A stretch of DNA of 63,263 bases from Acidobacteriota bacterium (GCA_018268955.1 JAFDVO010000048.1:1316-64578); one strand, 5' to 3'. Counted from the stretch's first letter, positions 14,917-28,053 are shown. Notes: generated by a model from the letters alone, not told the origin. Program-made: numbers and translations.

Positions 14917-16248
14917 CACCGGCGCGAACGGCCAACTCCCGTGCGGCGGTCCGGGCCTCGACCGCGATCGCCTCCCGCGAGACGCGGGTCGGCGCACCCT
15001 GGTCGACAAGCACCTCGCCGTCGACGATGCTGGTGACGACGTCGGAGCCACGCGCCGCGTACACGAGAGTGGAGTAGGGGTCTGGATCAGGCGCGAGGTG
15101 CGGGACGCGCCGCCGAACCCGGATGAGGTCGGCCTTCTTGCCGACTTCAACCGAACCGATGTCGTGCTCCAGCGCAAGCGTGCGGCCCCGGCGCGGGTCG
15201 CCATCCATAGTGCATCCCGCGCGCTCAGCGCACCGGGATGATGATGCACGGCCTGCAGCATGGCCGCGAGCCGCATCTCATCGAACATGTCGAGCCGGTT
15301 GTTGCAGGCGGCCCCGTCGGCCCCGAGCGAGACGGTGATCCCTCTGCGGCGCATCTCCGCGACCGGAGCGATGCCCGACCCAAGCTTCAGGTTCGAGCTG
15401 GGGCAGTGCATCACTTTCACGTCGCGTCGGGCCAGCATCTCCTGCTCGGCGTCGTCCGCCCAGACGCAGTGCGCCGCGCACAGGTGCGGTGTGGCCAGCT
15501 TCAGGGAATCGAGGTACGCGAGGTTCGAGAGCCCGCCAGAGATCTGCCTGACGATCGCGATTTCGTCGCGCGACTCGGACGCGTGCGTGTGGACCAGCGC
15601 CTGGTGTGCCGTAGAGAGGGCCGCGACCCCTTCCAGCAGCTCGCGCGTGCAAGACACGGCGAAGCGTGGCGCCAGCGCGGCGCGGATGCGCCCGTCGGAC
15701 GTGTTGTGCCACCGTCGATAGAGCGCGACGCTTTCATCCAGCGACGTGCGGGTGTGTTCCTTCAGGCGCGACGGCACGTCCGCATCGGCGTCCATCATGC
15801 ACTTGCCGATCGTGGCGCGGATGCCGCTCTCGGCCACGGCTTCGAAGACGGCGTCCGTCTCGTGCACCGTCTCCATCGTCAGGACGGCCGTCGTCCCACT
15901 GGCGAGCAGTTCGGTCGTCGCAAGACGCGCCGCCGCGCGGAGGGAGGCCGCGGTGTGGGCCGCTTCCATCGGCCAGACACGGGTCCGCAGCCACTGCATG
16001 AGCGGCATGTCATCGGCGTATCCGCGGAAGAGCGTCTGGCAGAGATGGATGTGCGTCTGGATCAGGCCGGGCAGGACGTAATCGCCCTCGGCATCGATGA
16101 CGCGGTCGTGAGGGGCGTCAGGAACGACACCCACCGCCGCGATGCGCCCCTCGCGCACCGAGACGTCGCCCTGAACGACCTCGAAGCCGTCGTTCATCGT
16201 CACGATGAGCGCGTTCTTCAGGAGCAGGGACATGGAGGCATCGCTCAT
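14912..16248 (-). pseudogene. Amidohydrolase (guanine/8-oxoguanine deaminase-like), frameshifted
   Basis: A metal-dependent hydrolase of the TrzA/SsnA deaminase group. Visible motifs are the metal HxH in LIQTHIHLCQTLFRG, VHTHASE, HLCAAHCVW and SLGADGAACNN. After WMATRAGAA (near 15185) the frame turns to nonsense, while the expected tail (ALEHDIGSVEVGKKADLI to ELAVRAGV, stop 14912) continues in another frame. One missing base in a G/C run at about 15178-15195 explains it. This is either a real frameshift or a sequencing error. The ATG at 16248 lies in a repeat tract; the ATG at 16233 (MSLLLKNALIV) is an alternative. The neighbouring XdhC gene supports a purine link. Confidence 0.85.
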
Positions 16249-16306
16249 TGCTGAATGCGGATTGCTGAAGTGATTCGGGAAATCAGATGAGCAATCGGCA
16301 ATGAGC
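16243..16306. repeat. ATTGCTGA tract with inverted arm, overlapping the amidohydrolase start
   Basis: GCTCATTGC at 16243-16251 pairs perfectly with GCAATGAGC at 16298-16306. Between them are ATTGCTGA-type words and further AGCAATC words. It lies 14 bp past the xdhC stop and its proximal end covers the amidohydrolase ATG at 16248. Confidence 0.6.
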
Positions 16307-16319
16307 CATCAACAATGTC

Positions 16320-17150
16320 CTAGGCTTTGATCTTGCTCCATTTCATTGAGAGTTCGGCGGCGTCGCGGCTCTTGATCTTCCCGTGCTTCACGGCGATGAG
16401 CTCCGCGAGGATGCTCACGGCGATTTCTTGCGGCGTGACCGCACCGATGTCGAGGCCGATCGGCGCGTGGACCTGCTTCAGCGCGTCGGCGGGCAGCCCT
16501 TCGGAGAGCAACTGATCGGTGATGCGGGCGACCTTTGCGCGGCTGCCAATCAGGCCGAGGTACCGGAGGTCGCGTGCAGCGAGGGCGCGGAGGGCGTCGA
16601 GGTCGTTGTTGTGCCCGCGCGTGACGATCACGACATAGGCGTGCGCGGGAAGCGGCGTGCGCTCGAGCCAAGTCGGGATGTCCTCCGTCACGACCTCGGC
16701 GGCATTGGGGAAGCGCTCGCGGCTGGCGAACTTCTCGCGGTCGTCGACGACGTGAACCTGGAAGCCGACGTCCTGCGCCATGGTGGCGAGGTGATAACCG
16801 ACATGGCCGGCGCCGATGACGTACAGCTCGGGGGACGGCTCGATCGGCTCGATGTAGACGCTCATCTGCCCCCCGCAGATCAGCCCCGTTTCCTGCGCGA
16901 AGTCATCGTCCAGCTCATAGTGCACGAGCTGCGGCTTGCGGGTGGTGATCGCCTCGCGTGCCTTCCAGAAGGCGTCGTTCTCGTAGCACCCGCCGCCGAT
17001 GGTCCCGACGAGGCGACCGTCGGGAAACACGAGCATCTTCGCGCCCACGCGCTGTGGAGTGGACCCGGTGGTCGAGACGATCGTCACAAGCGCCGCCGGT
17101 TCGCCCTTGTCGAGCGCCTCGGCCACGGCCGCGAAAACCTCCTTGTTCAT
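16320..17150 (-). CDS. XdhC/CoxI family molybdo-hydroxylase maturation protein
   Basis: XdhC-like proteins load sulfurated molybdenum cofactor onto xanthine-dehydrogenase-type enzymes. The 276 residues hold the N-terminal XdhC/CoxI domain (VSTTGSTPQRVGAKMLVF, TIGGGCYEND) and a C-terminal Rossmann fold (YVIGAGHVGYHLATMA, VTRGHNNDLDALRAL, IGSRAKVARI, HAPIGLDIGA). The target oxidoreductase is not in the window. The next gene is a purine-deaminase-like amidohydrolase, so a role in purine catabolism is a reasonable guess. Confidence 0.9.
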   Translation of the reverse strand: MNKEVFAAVAEALDKGEPAALVTIVSTTGSTPQRVGAKMLVFPDGRLVGTIGGGCYENDAFWKAREAITTRKPQLVHYELDDDFAQETGLICGGQMSVYIEPIEPSPELYVIGAGHVGYHLATMAQDVGFQVHVVDDREKFASRERFPNAAEVVTEDIPTWLERTPLPAHAYVVIVTRGHNNDLDALRALAARDLRYLGLIGSRAKVARITDQLLSEGLPADALKQVHAPIGLDIGAVTPQEIAVSILAELIAVKHGKIKSRDAAELSMKWSKIKA

Positions 17151-17205
17151 GGCCCGATCTTACCCTGTCGCCAGCGCCGGTCGCGGTGAACTCAGCACTG
17201 GGAAT

Positions 17206-19587
17206 TCAGAACCGGTGGTCTTCGCAGCTGTCGGTCGGTTCCGTGCCGGCGAGGAACGGCTGGTTGATGATGCGCGGGCAGAAGGGGGCGGCGAGCTTGC
17301 CTGTGTCGTGGTCGACCTCGGCCCACGAGATGCCGTCCGGCGCTTCGAACGACTGGCTCTGGTGCCCGGCGAGTGCGTTCTTCATGAACTGGGTCCAGAT
17401 GGGAAGCGCCGCCTGCGCGCCGGTGAGGCCGATGATCTGGTTGTCGTCGTAGCCGACCCAGACCACCGTCAACAGCTCGGGCGTGAAGCCGATGAACCAC
17501 GCGTCGCGTGTGTCGTTTGTCGTGCCGGTCTTGCCGGCCGCGTCGAGCGTGAAGCCCATGGAGCGCGCACCGGCCCCCGTCCCCTCGTTGATCACGCTGC
17601 GCAGCATGTCCGTGACGAGGTAGGTCGTGTCCGGTCGAGCGATGACCTTCGGCTTCGTCGCATCCGCCTTCGTGACGTCCGCCGTTCCGCTCGTCACACG
17701 AGCAATGTGCCGCAGCTTCCGCTCGAGGCCCATGTTCGGGAAGATCGTGTAGGCAGTCGCCATCTCGAGCGGGGTCGCTTCGAACACGCCGAGCGCGATC
17801 GAGGGATACGGTTTCGGCTGGCTGCCGACGCCGAGACGCCCCCACAGCTCCGCGACGTTGGCGTAGCCCGCACGTTCCGCCGCCTTGATCGTCCCGACGT
17901 TGCGCGAGTGGGCGAGCGCATCGCGGTAGGTGACCATCCCGCCGTACTCGTTGTCGTAGTTCTCCGGCGTCCACACCTGGTTGTCGTACTCCCAGGTGGT
18001 GGGCGTGTCGTCCACGAGGGTCGCTGGCGTCACGTCGGTGTCGCCGTTGAGCGCTGCCTGCTCGAACGCGGTGAGGTAGACGAACGGCTTGAAGGTGGAC
18101 CCTGGCTGCCGCCGCGAGACGATCGCGCGGTTGTACTGCGATTGGTTGTAGGAGCGGCCACCGACCATCGCGAGGATCTCGCCCGTGCGCGGATCGATGG
18201 CGATGAGCGCCGCTTCCGCCTTGCCCTTGCGTTTCCGGCGTGCCAGGAGCTGGTCGACGTTGGTCAGCCCGTCGCGCACGGCATCCTGCGCGAGCCGCTG
18301 CAGGTGCAGGTCGAGTGTGGTGTACACCTCCACCGGCTTGTCGTCGGTCGTCGTCAGGCCGGGGTAGGTCTCGTTGAGTGTCTGCGTGACGTAGTCGACG
18401 AAATACGGCGCCTCCGCTTCGAGCGCGCGCTGCACGACCGTGAGCGGTTCCTTCTGTGCGGCCTCGGCCTGCTCCGACGTGATGAACCCGGCATCGGCCA
18501 TCGCGCGGATCACGACATTGCGCCGATCGCGGCAACGGTTCGGGTTGTTGAACGGGGAGAGCGCGGACGGAGACTGGATGACGCCGGCAATCGTCGCCGC
18601 TTCCGCAATCGTGAGGTTGCTCACGTCCTTGCCGAAGAAGAGCCGCGCCGCTTCGGACACCCCGACGATGGCGAACGACCCGCGCTGCCCGAGCGGTACC
18701 GCGTTGAGGTACATCTCGAGAATCTCGTCCTTGGTCGCCTTCCGCGTCAGGATGAGCGAGACCCAGATTTCGAGCGCCTTGCGACGGGCGGATCGTTCGC
18801 GCGCCTGCTGGAGCGTCCACCCTTCGAACTGCGGCAGGAACACGTTGCGCACGAGCTGCTGCGTCAGCGTGCTGGTGGCCGAGATGCGGCTATCGCCGAT
18901 CAGGCCGTAGAGGACGGCGCCCGTCAGGCGGATCGGATCGACGCCCGGGTGGTAGTAGAAGCGGCGATCCTCGATCGCGAGCACCGCGTTGATGACATGC
19001 GGCGGCAGTGAGGACAGCGCCACCGGCCGCCGCTTCTCGCGTTCGGCCTGCAGCGCACTGAGCAGCGGGGTGTCGAGCGTCAGGCTGTCACGCGTGTCAT
19101 CGTCGAGGCGCAGCCCCTGGACCCGGTCCGCCGGCTTGGGGGGCGCTGGTGCCTTGCCGCGCGCGGCGCGCTGGACGGCAGGCTGCGGCACCTTGAACGA
19201 GACCTGCACCTTCCGCCCCTTGAGGTCCGCAGCCCGTGGTGCGATGACGACCTGATCGTTGTTCAGCGTGAACTCACCCGGCTTCTCGGCGCTGCTGCGT
19301 TCCGCGTAGCCGAGGTCGTTGAGCCGGTCGATGAGCTGACGTTCCGTCAGCGCCTGACCGGTCCTGATCTCGAGCGGCCTGGCGAAGATGCGCGGGAACA
19401 CGCGCTGGCGTTCGCCGTGCAGCTGCTGGTCGATGAGGCGGCCGAAGGTGACGTAGTAGTAGCCGGCGACGAACGACAGCACGAGCAGCGGCACCGCCAC
19501 GACGATCGCGGCGATGCGCACCCATTTGCGCTGCAGGAAACCGGGCCGGCGGGACGAGCGTGCGCGGGTGGAGCTAGATGGTGACAA
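17206..19587 (-). CDS. Bifunctional penicillin-binding protein (PBP1-type)
   Basis: A 793-residue class A PBP that polymerises and crosslinks peptidoglycan. One N-terminal membrane anchor is at about 23-45. The glycosyltransferase domain has catalytic Glu206 in AIEDRRFYYHPG and STLTQQLVRNVF. The transpeptidase domain has STFK at 497-500, an SRN motif in LAHSRNVGT and KTGTT near the C-terminus. A region between anchor and glycosyltransferase resembles PBP1b (UB2H-like position). The best start is a TTG at 19587, overlapping the bshC stop by 14 bp; no ATG or GTG fits before the anchor. Confidence 0.94.
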   Translation of the reverse strand: MSPSSSTRARSSRRPGFLQRKWVRIAAIVVAVPLLVLSFVAGYYYVTFGRLIDQQLHGERQRVFPRIFARPLEIRTGQALTERQLIDRLNDLGYAERSSAEKPGEFTLNNDQVVIAPRAADLKGRKVQVSFKVPQPAVQRAARGKAPAPPKPADRVQGLRLDDDTRDSLTLDTPLLSALQAEREKRRPVALSSLPPHVINAVLAIEDRRFYYHPGVDPIRLTGAVLYGLIGDSRISATSTLTQQLVRNVFLPQFEGWTLQQARERSARRKALEIWVSLILTRKATKDEILEMYLNAVPLGQRGSFAIVGVSEAARLFFGKDVSNLTIAEAATIAGVIQSPSALSPFNNPNRCRDRRNVVIRAMADAGFITSEQAEAAQKEPLTVVQRALEAEAPYFVDYVTQTLNETYPGLTTTDDKPVEVYTTLDLHLQRLAQDAVRDGLTNVDQLLARRKRKGKAEAALIAIDPRTGEILAMVGGRSYNQSQYNRAIVSRRQPGSTFKPFVYLTAFEQAALNGDTDVTPATLVDDTPTTWEYDNQVWTPENYDNEYGGMVTYRDALAHSRNVGTIKAAERAGYANVAELWGRLGVGSQPKPYPSIALGVFEATPLEMATAYTIFPNMGLERKLRHIARVTSGTADVTKADATKPKVIARPDTTYLVTDMLRSVINEGTGAGARSMGFTLDAAGKTGTTNDTRDAWFIGFTPELLTVVWVGYDDNQIIGLTGAQAALPIWTQFMKNALAGHQSQSFEAPDGISWAEVDHDTGKLAAPFCPRIINQPFLAGTEPTDSCEDHRF

Positions 19588-21247
19588 TCCAGTGATGCCC
19601 CAGGTCGAGGGGCAGTTCCTCCTCCAGCCGATCGACGAGCGCGGGACCGTACTGGTTCAGGAACGAGACGAAACCGATGGTGCGCTCCTGCGCGTGCCCA
19701 TCGGGGAAGGCCAGCGCACGAGTACGCATGAACTGGCGGCGGAGCGTCTCATCGCGACGCTTCGCGGCCTGAATCATCTTGTTGTGCAGGTTCTGCAGGT
19801 CGTGCTGCATGCGCCCGAGCGTTGACCGTGTGGCACCCTCGAGCGTCGGATCGAGCGCGGGAATCGCGTCGATGATCGCCTGCATGGAGCTGTCGATCGC
19901 CTGCGACGCCTGGCTGAACGAGGCTTCCACCGCAGGCGGAATCTGCGACTCGAGCAGCTGGTTCAGGGCCGACTCGTCCTGCGGCTGCAGCGCTTCGATC
20001 GGCAGCCCGTACTTGGCGAGGAATCGCATCGCGGCCGAGTCGAGCAGCGTCGCCGACGCCCGCGGGTACATCAGCGGCATCGGAACGCCAAACCGGTCGT
20101 ACACGCCACGCAGCTGACCGAGGTACGCGAGTTCGTTCGGTCCGGCCACGTAGCAGATCGAGGGGAACAGCGTGTCCTGCACGACAGGCCGCAGCAGCAC
20201 GTTGGGGCTGAACGCCGACGGGGTCCGCGTCGCCTGGTCGACGAGTGATGCTTGGGCAAAACGCGCCTCGCCGACGACGAACTGCCCGTCCTGCTGGCGG
20301 ATCGCCCGGCGCCCACCTTCGAGGTGGAACAGCGCCAGCCCGTCGTCGTGCGCGTGGACCTGTGAGTGATACCCGCGCGAGACGAGCTGCGCACCAGCCT
20401 GTGCCGCGAGCTTCGCGGTCTCGCCGGGCTTCGACAGTTCCGACACGAAGACAGGACCGGCAATGGGCTTGGACGCCGGGTCCGACGAGTCGTACACGAT
20501 GAGGCCGCGATCCCCGAGGACCCGCTCCATCCAGCGTCCGAAGGCGTCAGCCATGCCACGCCCTTCGACGTACGCGCTCCGGAGGTCCGCCATGACGGAA
20601 GCTCGGAACTCAGTCGGCGGCATGAGCTGCTCGATCTGGTCGAGCGCGGCGGTGATGTGCTGGTCGAGGGTGACGGTTGCGACGGGGGCGTGGTCGGCGG
20701 GACGGGCGGGCAGCGCCACGCTGTGAGGCGCGAGCGCCGCGTCGTAGACCGTACACCCGCGGACTTCGTCCCAGTCATGGTCCTCGGCGTCAATCCAGAA
20801 GATCGCCACCGCCGGCACCTGGTGCTCCTGCTCAACGGTGCGCGCGAGCTTCAACGCGGTCAGCGCCTTGAGCAGGGTGAACAGCGGGCCACCGAAGAGG
20901 CCGGCCTGCTGCCCGGTGACGATGGCGACCGTCCTGGGGTCGGCAAGTCTGGCGGCGGCCGCGACGGCGGCGGCCGGCGCTCCACGACGGGCCTGCTGGG
21001 CGCCGAGAATGGAGGCGATGCCGGCCCGATCCCGCGTATGTGCCTGGGTTCGGGCAATGGCAGCCGCCCACGCCGAACGTTCGCTCGGATCGCCGGCAAA
21101 GAACGGCTCGACGGACCTGAAGTCGTACGCGTAGTCCGCGGCCAGTCGGCGGATCCAGGGGAAGCGGCGGACGTCGATTGCCACGCGGCTCGCGGCCTCG
21201 CCGCTGGTGCCTGGCAGCAGGGACGATTCAGCTGAGTTCACGGTCAC
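19574..21247 (-). CDS. bshC: Bacillithiol biosynthesis cysteine-adding enzyme BshC
   Basis: BshC adds cysteine to glucosaminyl-malate in the last step of bacillithiol synthesis. The 557-residue length is typical. Motifs include VAIVTGQQAGLFGGPLFTLL, VPAVAIFWIDAEDHDWDE, SFSPNV-like SAFSPNVLLRPVVQDTLFP, YVAGPNELAYLGQL and a C-terminal coiled coil. The start is GTG at 21247. bshA and bshB are not in the window. The PBP gene overlaps its end. Confidence 0.95.
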   Translation of the reverse strand: MTVNSAESSLLPGTSGEAASRVAIDVRRFPWIRRLAADYAYDFRSVEPFFAGDPSERSAWAAAIARTQAHTRDRAGIASILGAQQARRGAPAAAVAAAARLADPRTVAIVTGQQAGLFGGPLFTLLKALTALKLARTVEQEHQVPAVAIFWIDAEDHDWDEVRGCTVYDAALAPHSVALPARPADHAPVATVTLDQHITAALDQIEQLMPPTEFRASVMADLRSAYVEGRGMADAFGRWMERVLGDRGLIVYDSSDPASKPIAGPVFVSELSKPGETAKLAAQAGAQLVSRGYHSQVHAHDDGLALFHLEGGRRAIRQQDGQFVVGEARFAQASLVDQATRTPSAFSPNVLLRPVVQDTLFPSICYVAGPNELAYLGQLRGVYDRFGVPMPLMYPRASATLLDSAAMRFLAKYGLPIEALQPQDESALNQLLESQIPPAVEASFSQASQAIDSSMQAIIDAIPALDPTLEGATRSTLGRMQHDLQNLHNKMIQAAKRRDETLRRQFMRTRALAFPDGHAQERTIGFVSFLNQYGPALVDRLEEELPLDLGHHWIVTI

Positions 21248-21276
21248 CGGGCACCTACTGTAACACGGCTAAACGA

Positions 21277-21305
21277 TTGAACAGCCGAAGTTTCAGTGGT
21301 ACCAT
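21277..21305 (+). promoter_or_regulatory. Candidate sigma-70 promoter of the PEGA pseudokinase
   Basis: TTGAAC at 21277-21282 and TACCAT at 21300-21305 are separated by 17 bp; each matches the consensus at four of six positions. The expected start site is just upstream of GAGGAG at 21320-21325, the ribosome-binding site for the non-ATG start at 21334. Confidence 0.45.
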
Positions 21306-21333
21306 CCTCGCGGTTCCCTGAGGAGTATCGACG

Positions 21334-23499
21334 CTGCATCCGGACGCTGCCGGCACCGCGCCACCTGACGCATTCGGGCCTTTTCGGGTCCTGCACCAGA
21401 TTGGCGCCGGCACCCTTGGTCCGGTCTTCCGCGCGTACCAGCCGGACCCCGGCCGGCTCGTCGCCGTGAAGCAGTTTCGGCTCGACATTCCCCCGGAGCA
21501 GGCCCACCGGTTCGTCGCCGCGCTCGAGGCCCTGATCGCATCGGACCTGACCCACCCCGGCATCGCCGCGCCACAGGCCGCCGGCCTGGAGCAGGACACG
21601 CCGTACCTGGCGCAGGACTTCGTGGCGGCCGAGGCATTTGACGTCGTCGTCCGCGACTACGGTCCCGCGCCGGTCGCCGACGCGCTGCGGGTGGCCACGC
21701 AGCTGGGCGGGGCGCTGGACTTCGCTGCGGCAGTCGATGTCTGGCACGGCTCGCTCCATCCCCGCGACGTCCTGGTGTCCGCTGATGAAACGCGAGTCAC
21801 CGGGCTCGGCATCGCCCAGGCGCTGCGGCAGATCGAGGTGGCTTCTCCGGTCCGCCGCCCCTACACGGCGCCGGAGCGCCTCGCCGGAGAGGCGTGGGAC
21901 CGGCGGGCCGACATCTTCAGCCTGGCGGCGCTTGTCTACGAAATGCTGTTCGGTCGTCGCATCGCGGGCTACGGGCCCGAGGCGGTGGACGCGATCGTCC
22001 CGCCTGAGGGGAGCGACGTCGGCGTGCTGCGCGACCTGTTCGCCCGGGCGCTTGCCGAACGACCGGAAGACCGGTTCGACACCGCCCTTGCGTTTGCCGA
22101 CGCGCTGCACGGCGCCCTCGGCACACTCACGTCGTCGCCACGTCCACCCCGCACGAAGCGCCGCCGCGACACCGACCCTGCGATTGCGCGCGCGGTCGCG
22201 TCATACCGCGCCACCCGCCCGGCGCGCCAGCCGGAGCCCGAACTGCCGTTGATCAGCGCGGCGGAAGCGGAGGACCTCCCGCTGACCTTCGCTGGACCGG
22301 ACGAACACGCCGACATCGCGATCGCACCAGACTCCGCAGGTGGAGACGTGCCTGTTCCGGTCGATCCATCTGGCGAGGCCGATGGCCCGGCCGGCGGAGC
22401 GGCGATGCTCGACGAGCTCTCGTTCAGGGATCCCGTCGATGACGGCCCGCGGAAGAGCATCGATCTGCTGGCCGGGGACGCGGATGCTCCCTACGACGCG
22501 TCGACGCACGAACCGGCGGATCGCGAGGACGTATCGGCACCAGGGGCCGACACGCCTCCACCCGGCGACCTCGACGCGAGCGCGCGGCCTGGATCGACGT
22601 TCAGTGCGCCGCCCACCGCCTCAGACGAGACCGCCTCTGGCACCCTGTCGAGCGTCGCACTCGAGCAGACCCGCTCGGCGGTGTGGCCGCTCGTGCTGGC
22701 GCTCGTGGTGGGTGTCGCGCTTGGGTTCGCGTTCGGATACAGCGTTGGCACACGAGAGCGGCCGGACGAAGCCGCGACGGCAGCTCGGTCCGTCCCCGCT
22801 GCGGCGGGCGAGGCGCCGCAGGCCACCCAAACGGCGCCGGCTCGACCGACGGATGTTCCGCTCCCGTCGTCGTCTGCACCTGGGGCGTCGGGCGCCGCAG
22901 CGTCGCCCGCGGGGACGTCGCGCACCGAAGGGGCAACACCGGCGACCGGCGGAGCGGGAGGTGGCACGCCAGCTGAGCGCCGTTCGACACAGCCAGGCCG
23001 CATCGCCGTCCGGTCCACGCCCTCAGGAGCGCGCGTCAGCCTCGACGGACGCGAGGTCGGTGCGACCCCGGTGACCGTCCGGGATCTCGCGCCGGGCCTT
23101 CATGTCGTGCGAATCGCACATCAGGGCTATGTCACAGCCGAGCGACGCGTTAGGATCAGAACTGCCCAGCCCGCACAGTCAATCGAGGTGGTCCTGGCCG
23201 AGGCACGTCCTGCACGTCAGGCCGCGCCGCGACCCACGGCCCCCGACCGGACGAGCGGCGTGCCGCCCGGAGCCCCGAACGCGAAGGCCGGATCGCTGAT
23301 GGTTGATTCGCGTCCGGCTGGCGCGCGTGTGTTCGTGGATGGAAGAATGGTGGGTACAACCCCACTGCTGCTGGATTCGGTGCCGGCCGGCGAGCACGCG
23401 GTCAGGCTGGAGATGGCAGGCTTCGCACCCTGGAGCTCCGCGGCAACCGTCACCGGTGGGGAACGCACGCGGGTGAGCGGCTCACTCGAGCCGCGCTGA
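21334..23499 (+). CDS. Membrane pseudokinase with two PEGA domains
   Basis: A kinase-like domain of about 270 residues, a long disordered Pro/Ala/Asp-rich linker, one membrane segment (WPLVLALVVGVALGFAFGY, about 451-472) and two PEGA domains (about 555-622 and 650-719). VAVK (Lys46) is kept, but the catalytic loop reads HGSLHPRD where HRDLKPxN is expected, and DFG is replaced by GLG, so catalysis is unlikely. The conserved glycine loop IGAGTLGPVFRAY lies upstream of every ATG/GTG/TTG in frame. The only place for a start after the stop at 21319 is the CTG at 21334 (or ACG at 21331), behind GAGGAG. The role is probably scaffolding or sensing; this is inference. Confidence 0.8.
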   Translation: MHPDAAGTAPPDAFGPFRVLHQIGAGTLGPVFRAYQPDPGRLVAVKQFRLDIPPEQAHRFVAALEALIASDLTHPGIAAPQAAGLEQDTPYLAQDFVAAEAFDVVVRDYGPAPVADALRVATQLGGALDFAAAVDVWHGSLHPRDVLVSADETRVTGLGIAQALRQIEVASPVRRPYTAPERLAGEAWDRRADIFSLAALVYEMLFGRRIAGYGPEAVDAIVPPEGSDVGVLRDLFARALAERPEDRFDTALAFADALHGALGTLTSSPRPPRTKRRRDTDPAIARAVASYRATRPARQPEPELPLISAAEAEDLPLTFAGPDEHADIAIAPDSAGGDVPVPVDPSGEADGPAGGAAMLDELSFRDPVDDGPRKSIDLLAGDADAPYDASTHEPADREDVSAPGADTPPPGDLDASARPGSTFSAPPTASDETASGTLSSVALEQTRSAVWPLVLALVVGVALGFAFGYSVGTRERPDEAATAARSVPAAAGEAPQATQTAPARPTDVPLPSSSAPGASGAAASPAGTSRTEGATPATGGAGGGTPAERRSTQPGRIAVRSTPSGARVSLDGREVGATPVTVRDLAPGLHVVRIAHQGYVTAERRVRIRTAQPAQSIEVVLAEARPARQAAPRPTAPDRTSGVPPGAPNAKAGSLMVDSRPAGARVFVDGRMVGTTPLLLDSVPAGEHAVRLEMAGFAPWSSAATVTGGERTRVSGSLEPR

Positions 23500-23544
23500 C
23501 GACAGGTACGGAACGTCGGGTCGGTGACCCGGCGGATGAGGGAC

Positions 23545-24672
23545 ATGGAAGCGATACTCGCACTGGAAGACGGCACGATTTACCGCGGTCAGTCGGCAGG
23601 CGCCGACGGGCAGACGCAGGGTGAAGTCGTGTTCAACACGAGCCTGACCGGCTACCAGGAAATCCTGACGGATCCGTCCTACTCCGGACAGATCGTCACG
23701 ATGACCTGCGCGGAGATCGGCAACTATGGCGTGTCGAACGACGACGTGGAGTCGCGGCGGCCGCAGGTGGCCGGCTTCATCATTCGTGATGAGTCGCCGG
23801 TGGCCAGCAACTGGCGCGCGAGCGGCACGCTGCGCGACTACCTCATCGCCAACAACATCGTCGCGATCTCGGACATCGACACGCGCGAGCTGACCCGCAA
23901 GCTGCGGTCCGGCGGCGTGATGCGCGGTGTGGTGGCGACCGGCACACAGCTCGATGAGCGCGCGCTCGTCGAGAAGGCGCAGGCGATCCCGAAGATGGAA
24001 GGGTCGGACCTCGTCAAGGTCGTCACCTCGCAGGCCGCGTTCGACTGGCCGCAGGAGGACCCGGACGAGTTCGACGTCAAGCCTGATGCGCGTGCGAAGC
24101 GGCGCCTCAAGATCGCGGCCTACGACTTCGGGATGAAGTGGAACATCCTCCGTCGCTTGAGCGCCCATGGCTGCGATGTGCGCGTCTATCCGGCATTCAC
24201 GCCGGCAGCCGAACTGCTGGCGACCAATCCCGACGGCATCTTCCTCAGCAACGGCCCCGGCGACCCGGCGCCGCTGACCTACGCCATCGAGAACGCGCGC
24301 ACGATCGCCGCGTCGGGGGTGCCGACCTTCGGCATCTGCCTTGGCCACCAGATCCTCGGCCTCGCGTTGGGCGGCAAGACCTTCAAGCTGAAGTTCGGCC
24401 ATCGCGGCGGCAACCACCCCGTGAAGAACCTCGGCACCGGGAGGATCGAGATCACGTCGCAGAACCACGGTTTCGCGGTCGATCCCGAGTCGCTCCCGGC
24501 CGGCGTCGAGGTGACGCACAAGAACCTCTACGACGGTACCGTCGAAGGGCTGCGCTCGACGACGATGCCGGTGTTCTCGGTGCAGTATCACCCCGAGGCC
24601 TCGCCAGGCCCGCACGACGCCGACTACCTGTTCCGCGATTTCATCAGGCTGATTGAAGAAAAGCGCGGGTAA
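23545..24672 (+). CDS. carA: Carbamoyl-phosphate synthase small subunit
   Basis: The glutaminase subunit feeds ammonia to CarB for arginine and pyrimidine synthesis. The 375 residues comprise the N-terminal CarA domain ([37 protein letters not shown]) and a class I amidotransferase domain with nucleophile Cys265 in FGICLGHQ and the His-Glu pair in [16 protein letters not shown] codons at 23536 and 23545 are both possible; 23545 is chosen because it follows GAGGGA. carB follows after 110 bp of repeat tract. Confidence 0.95.
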   Translation: MEAILALEDGTIYRGQSAGADGQTQGEVVFNTSLTGYQEILTDPSYSGQIVTMTCAEIGNYGVSNDDVESRRPQVAGFIIRDESPVASNWRASGTLRDYLIANNIVAISDIDTRELTRKLRSGGVMRGVVATGTQLDERALVEKAQAIPKMEGSDLVKVVTSQAAFDWPQEDPDEFDVKPDARAKRRLKIAAYDFGMKWNILRRLSAHGCDVRVYPAFTPAAELLATNPDGIFLSNGPGDPAPLTYAIENARTIAASGVPTFGICLGHQILGLALGGKTFKLKFGHRGGNHPVKNLGTGRIEITSQNHGFAVDPESLPAGVEVTHKNLYDGTVEGLRSTTMPVFSVQYHPEASPGPHDADYLFRDFIRLIEEKRG

Positions 24673-24675
24673 GGC

Positions 24676-24780
24676 GTCAGCCTCCAGGCTTCTGGCTTCA
24701 GGCGGTGTCGGCTGCTGACACTGGCCGGCCCGGAGCCGACCGCGCCCGGAGCCCAGAGCCCGAAGTCCGAAGCCTCAAGA
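24676..24780. repeat. GCCCGAAG-dialect word tract between carA and carB
   Basis: It begins in one orientation (CCTCCAGGCTTCTGGCTTCAGG) and switches to the other (GGAGCCCAGAGCCCGAAG). It includes GGAGCCGACCGCGCCCGG, a composite also seen near 1800 and, inverted, at 44900-45095. Its end is two bases before the carB ATG. Confidence 0.6.
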
Positions 24781-24782
24781 AA

Positions 24783-28040
<3,258 letters not shown>

Positions 28041-28053
28041 GCGAGGAATGATC

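Noticed and set aside
16999..19011. Plus-strand ORF of 670 codons
   Set aside because: Antisense shadow of the penicillin-binding protein.
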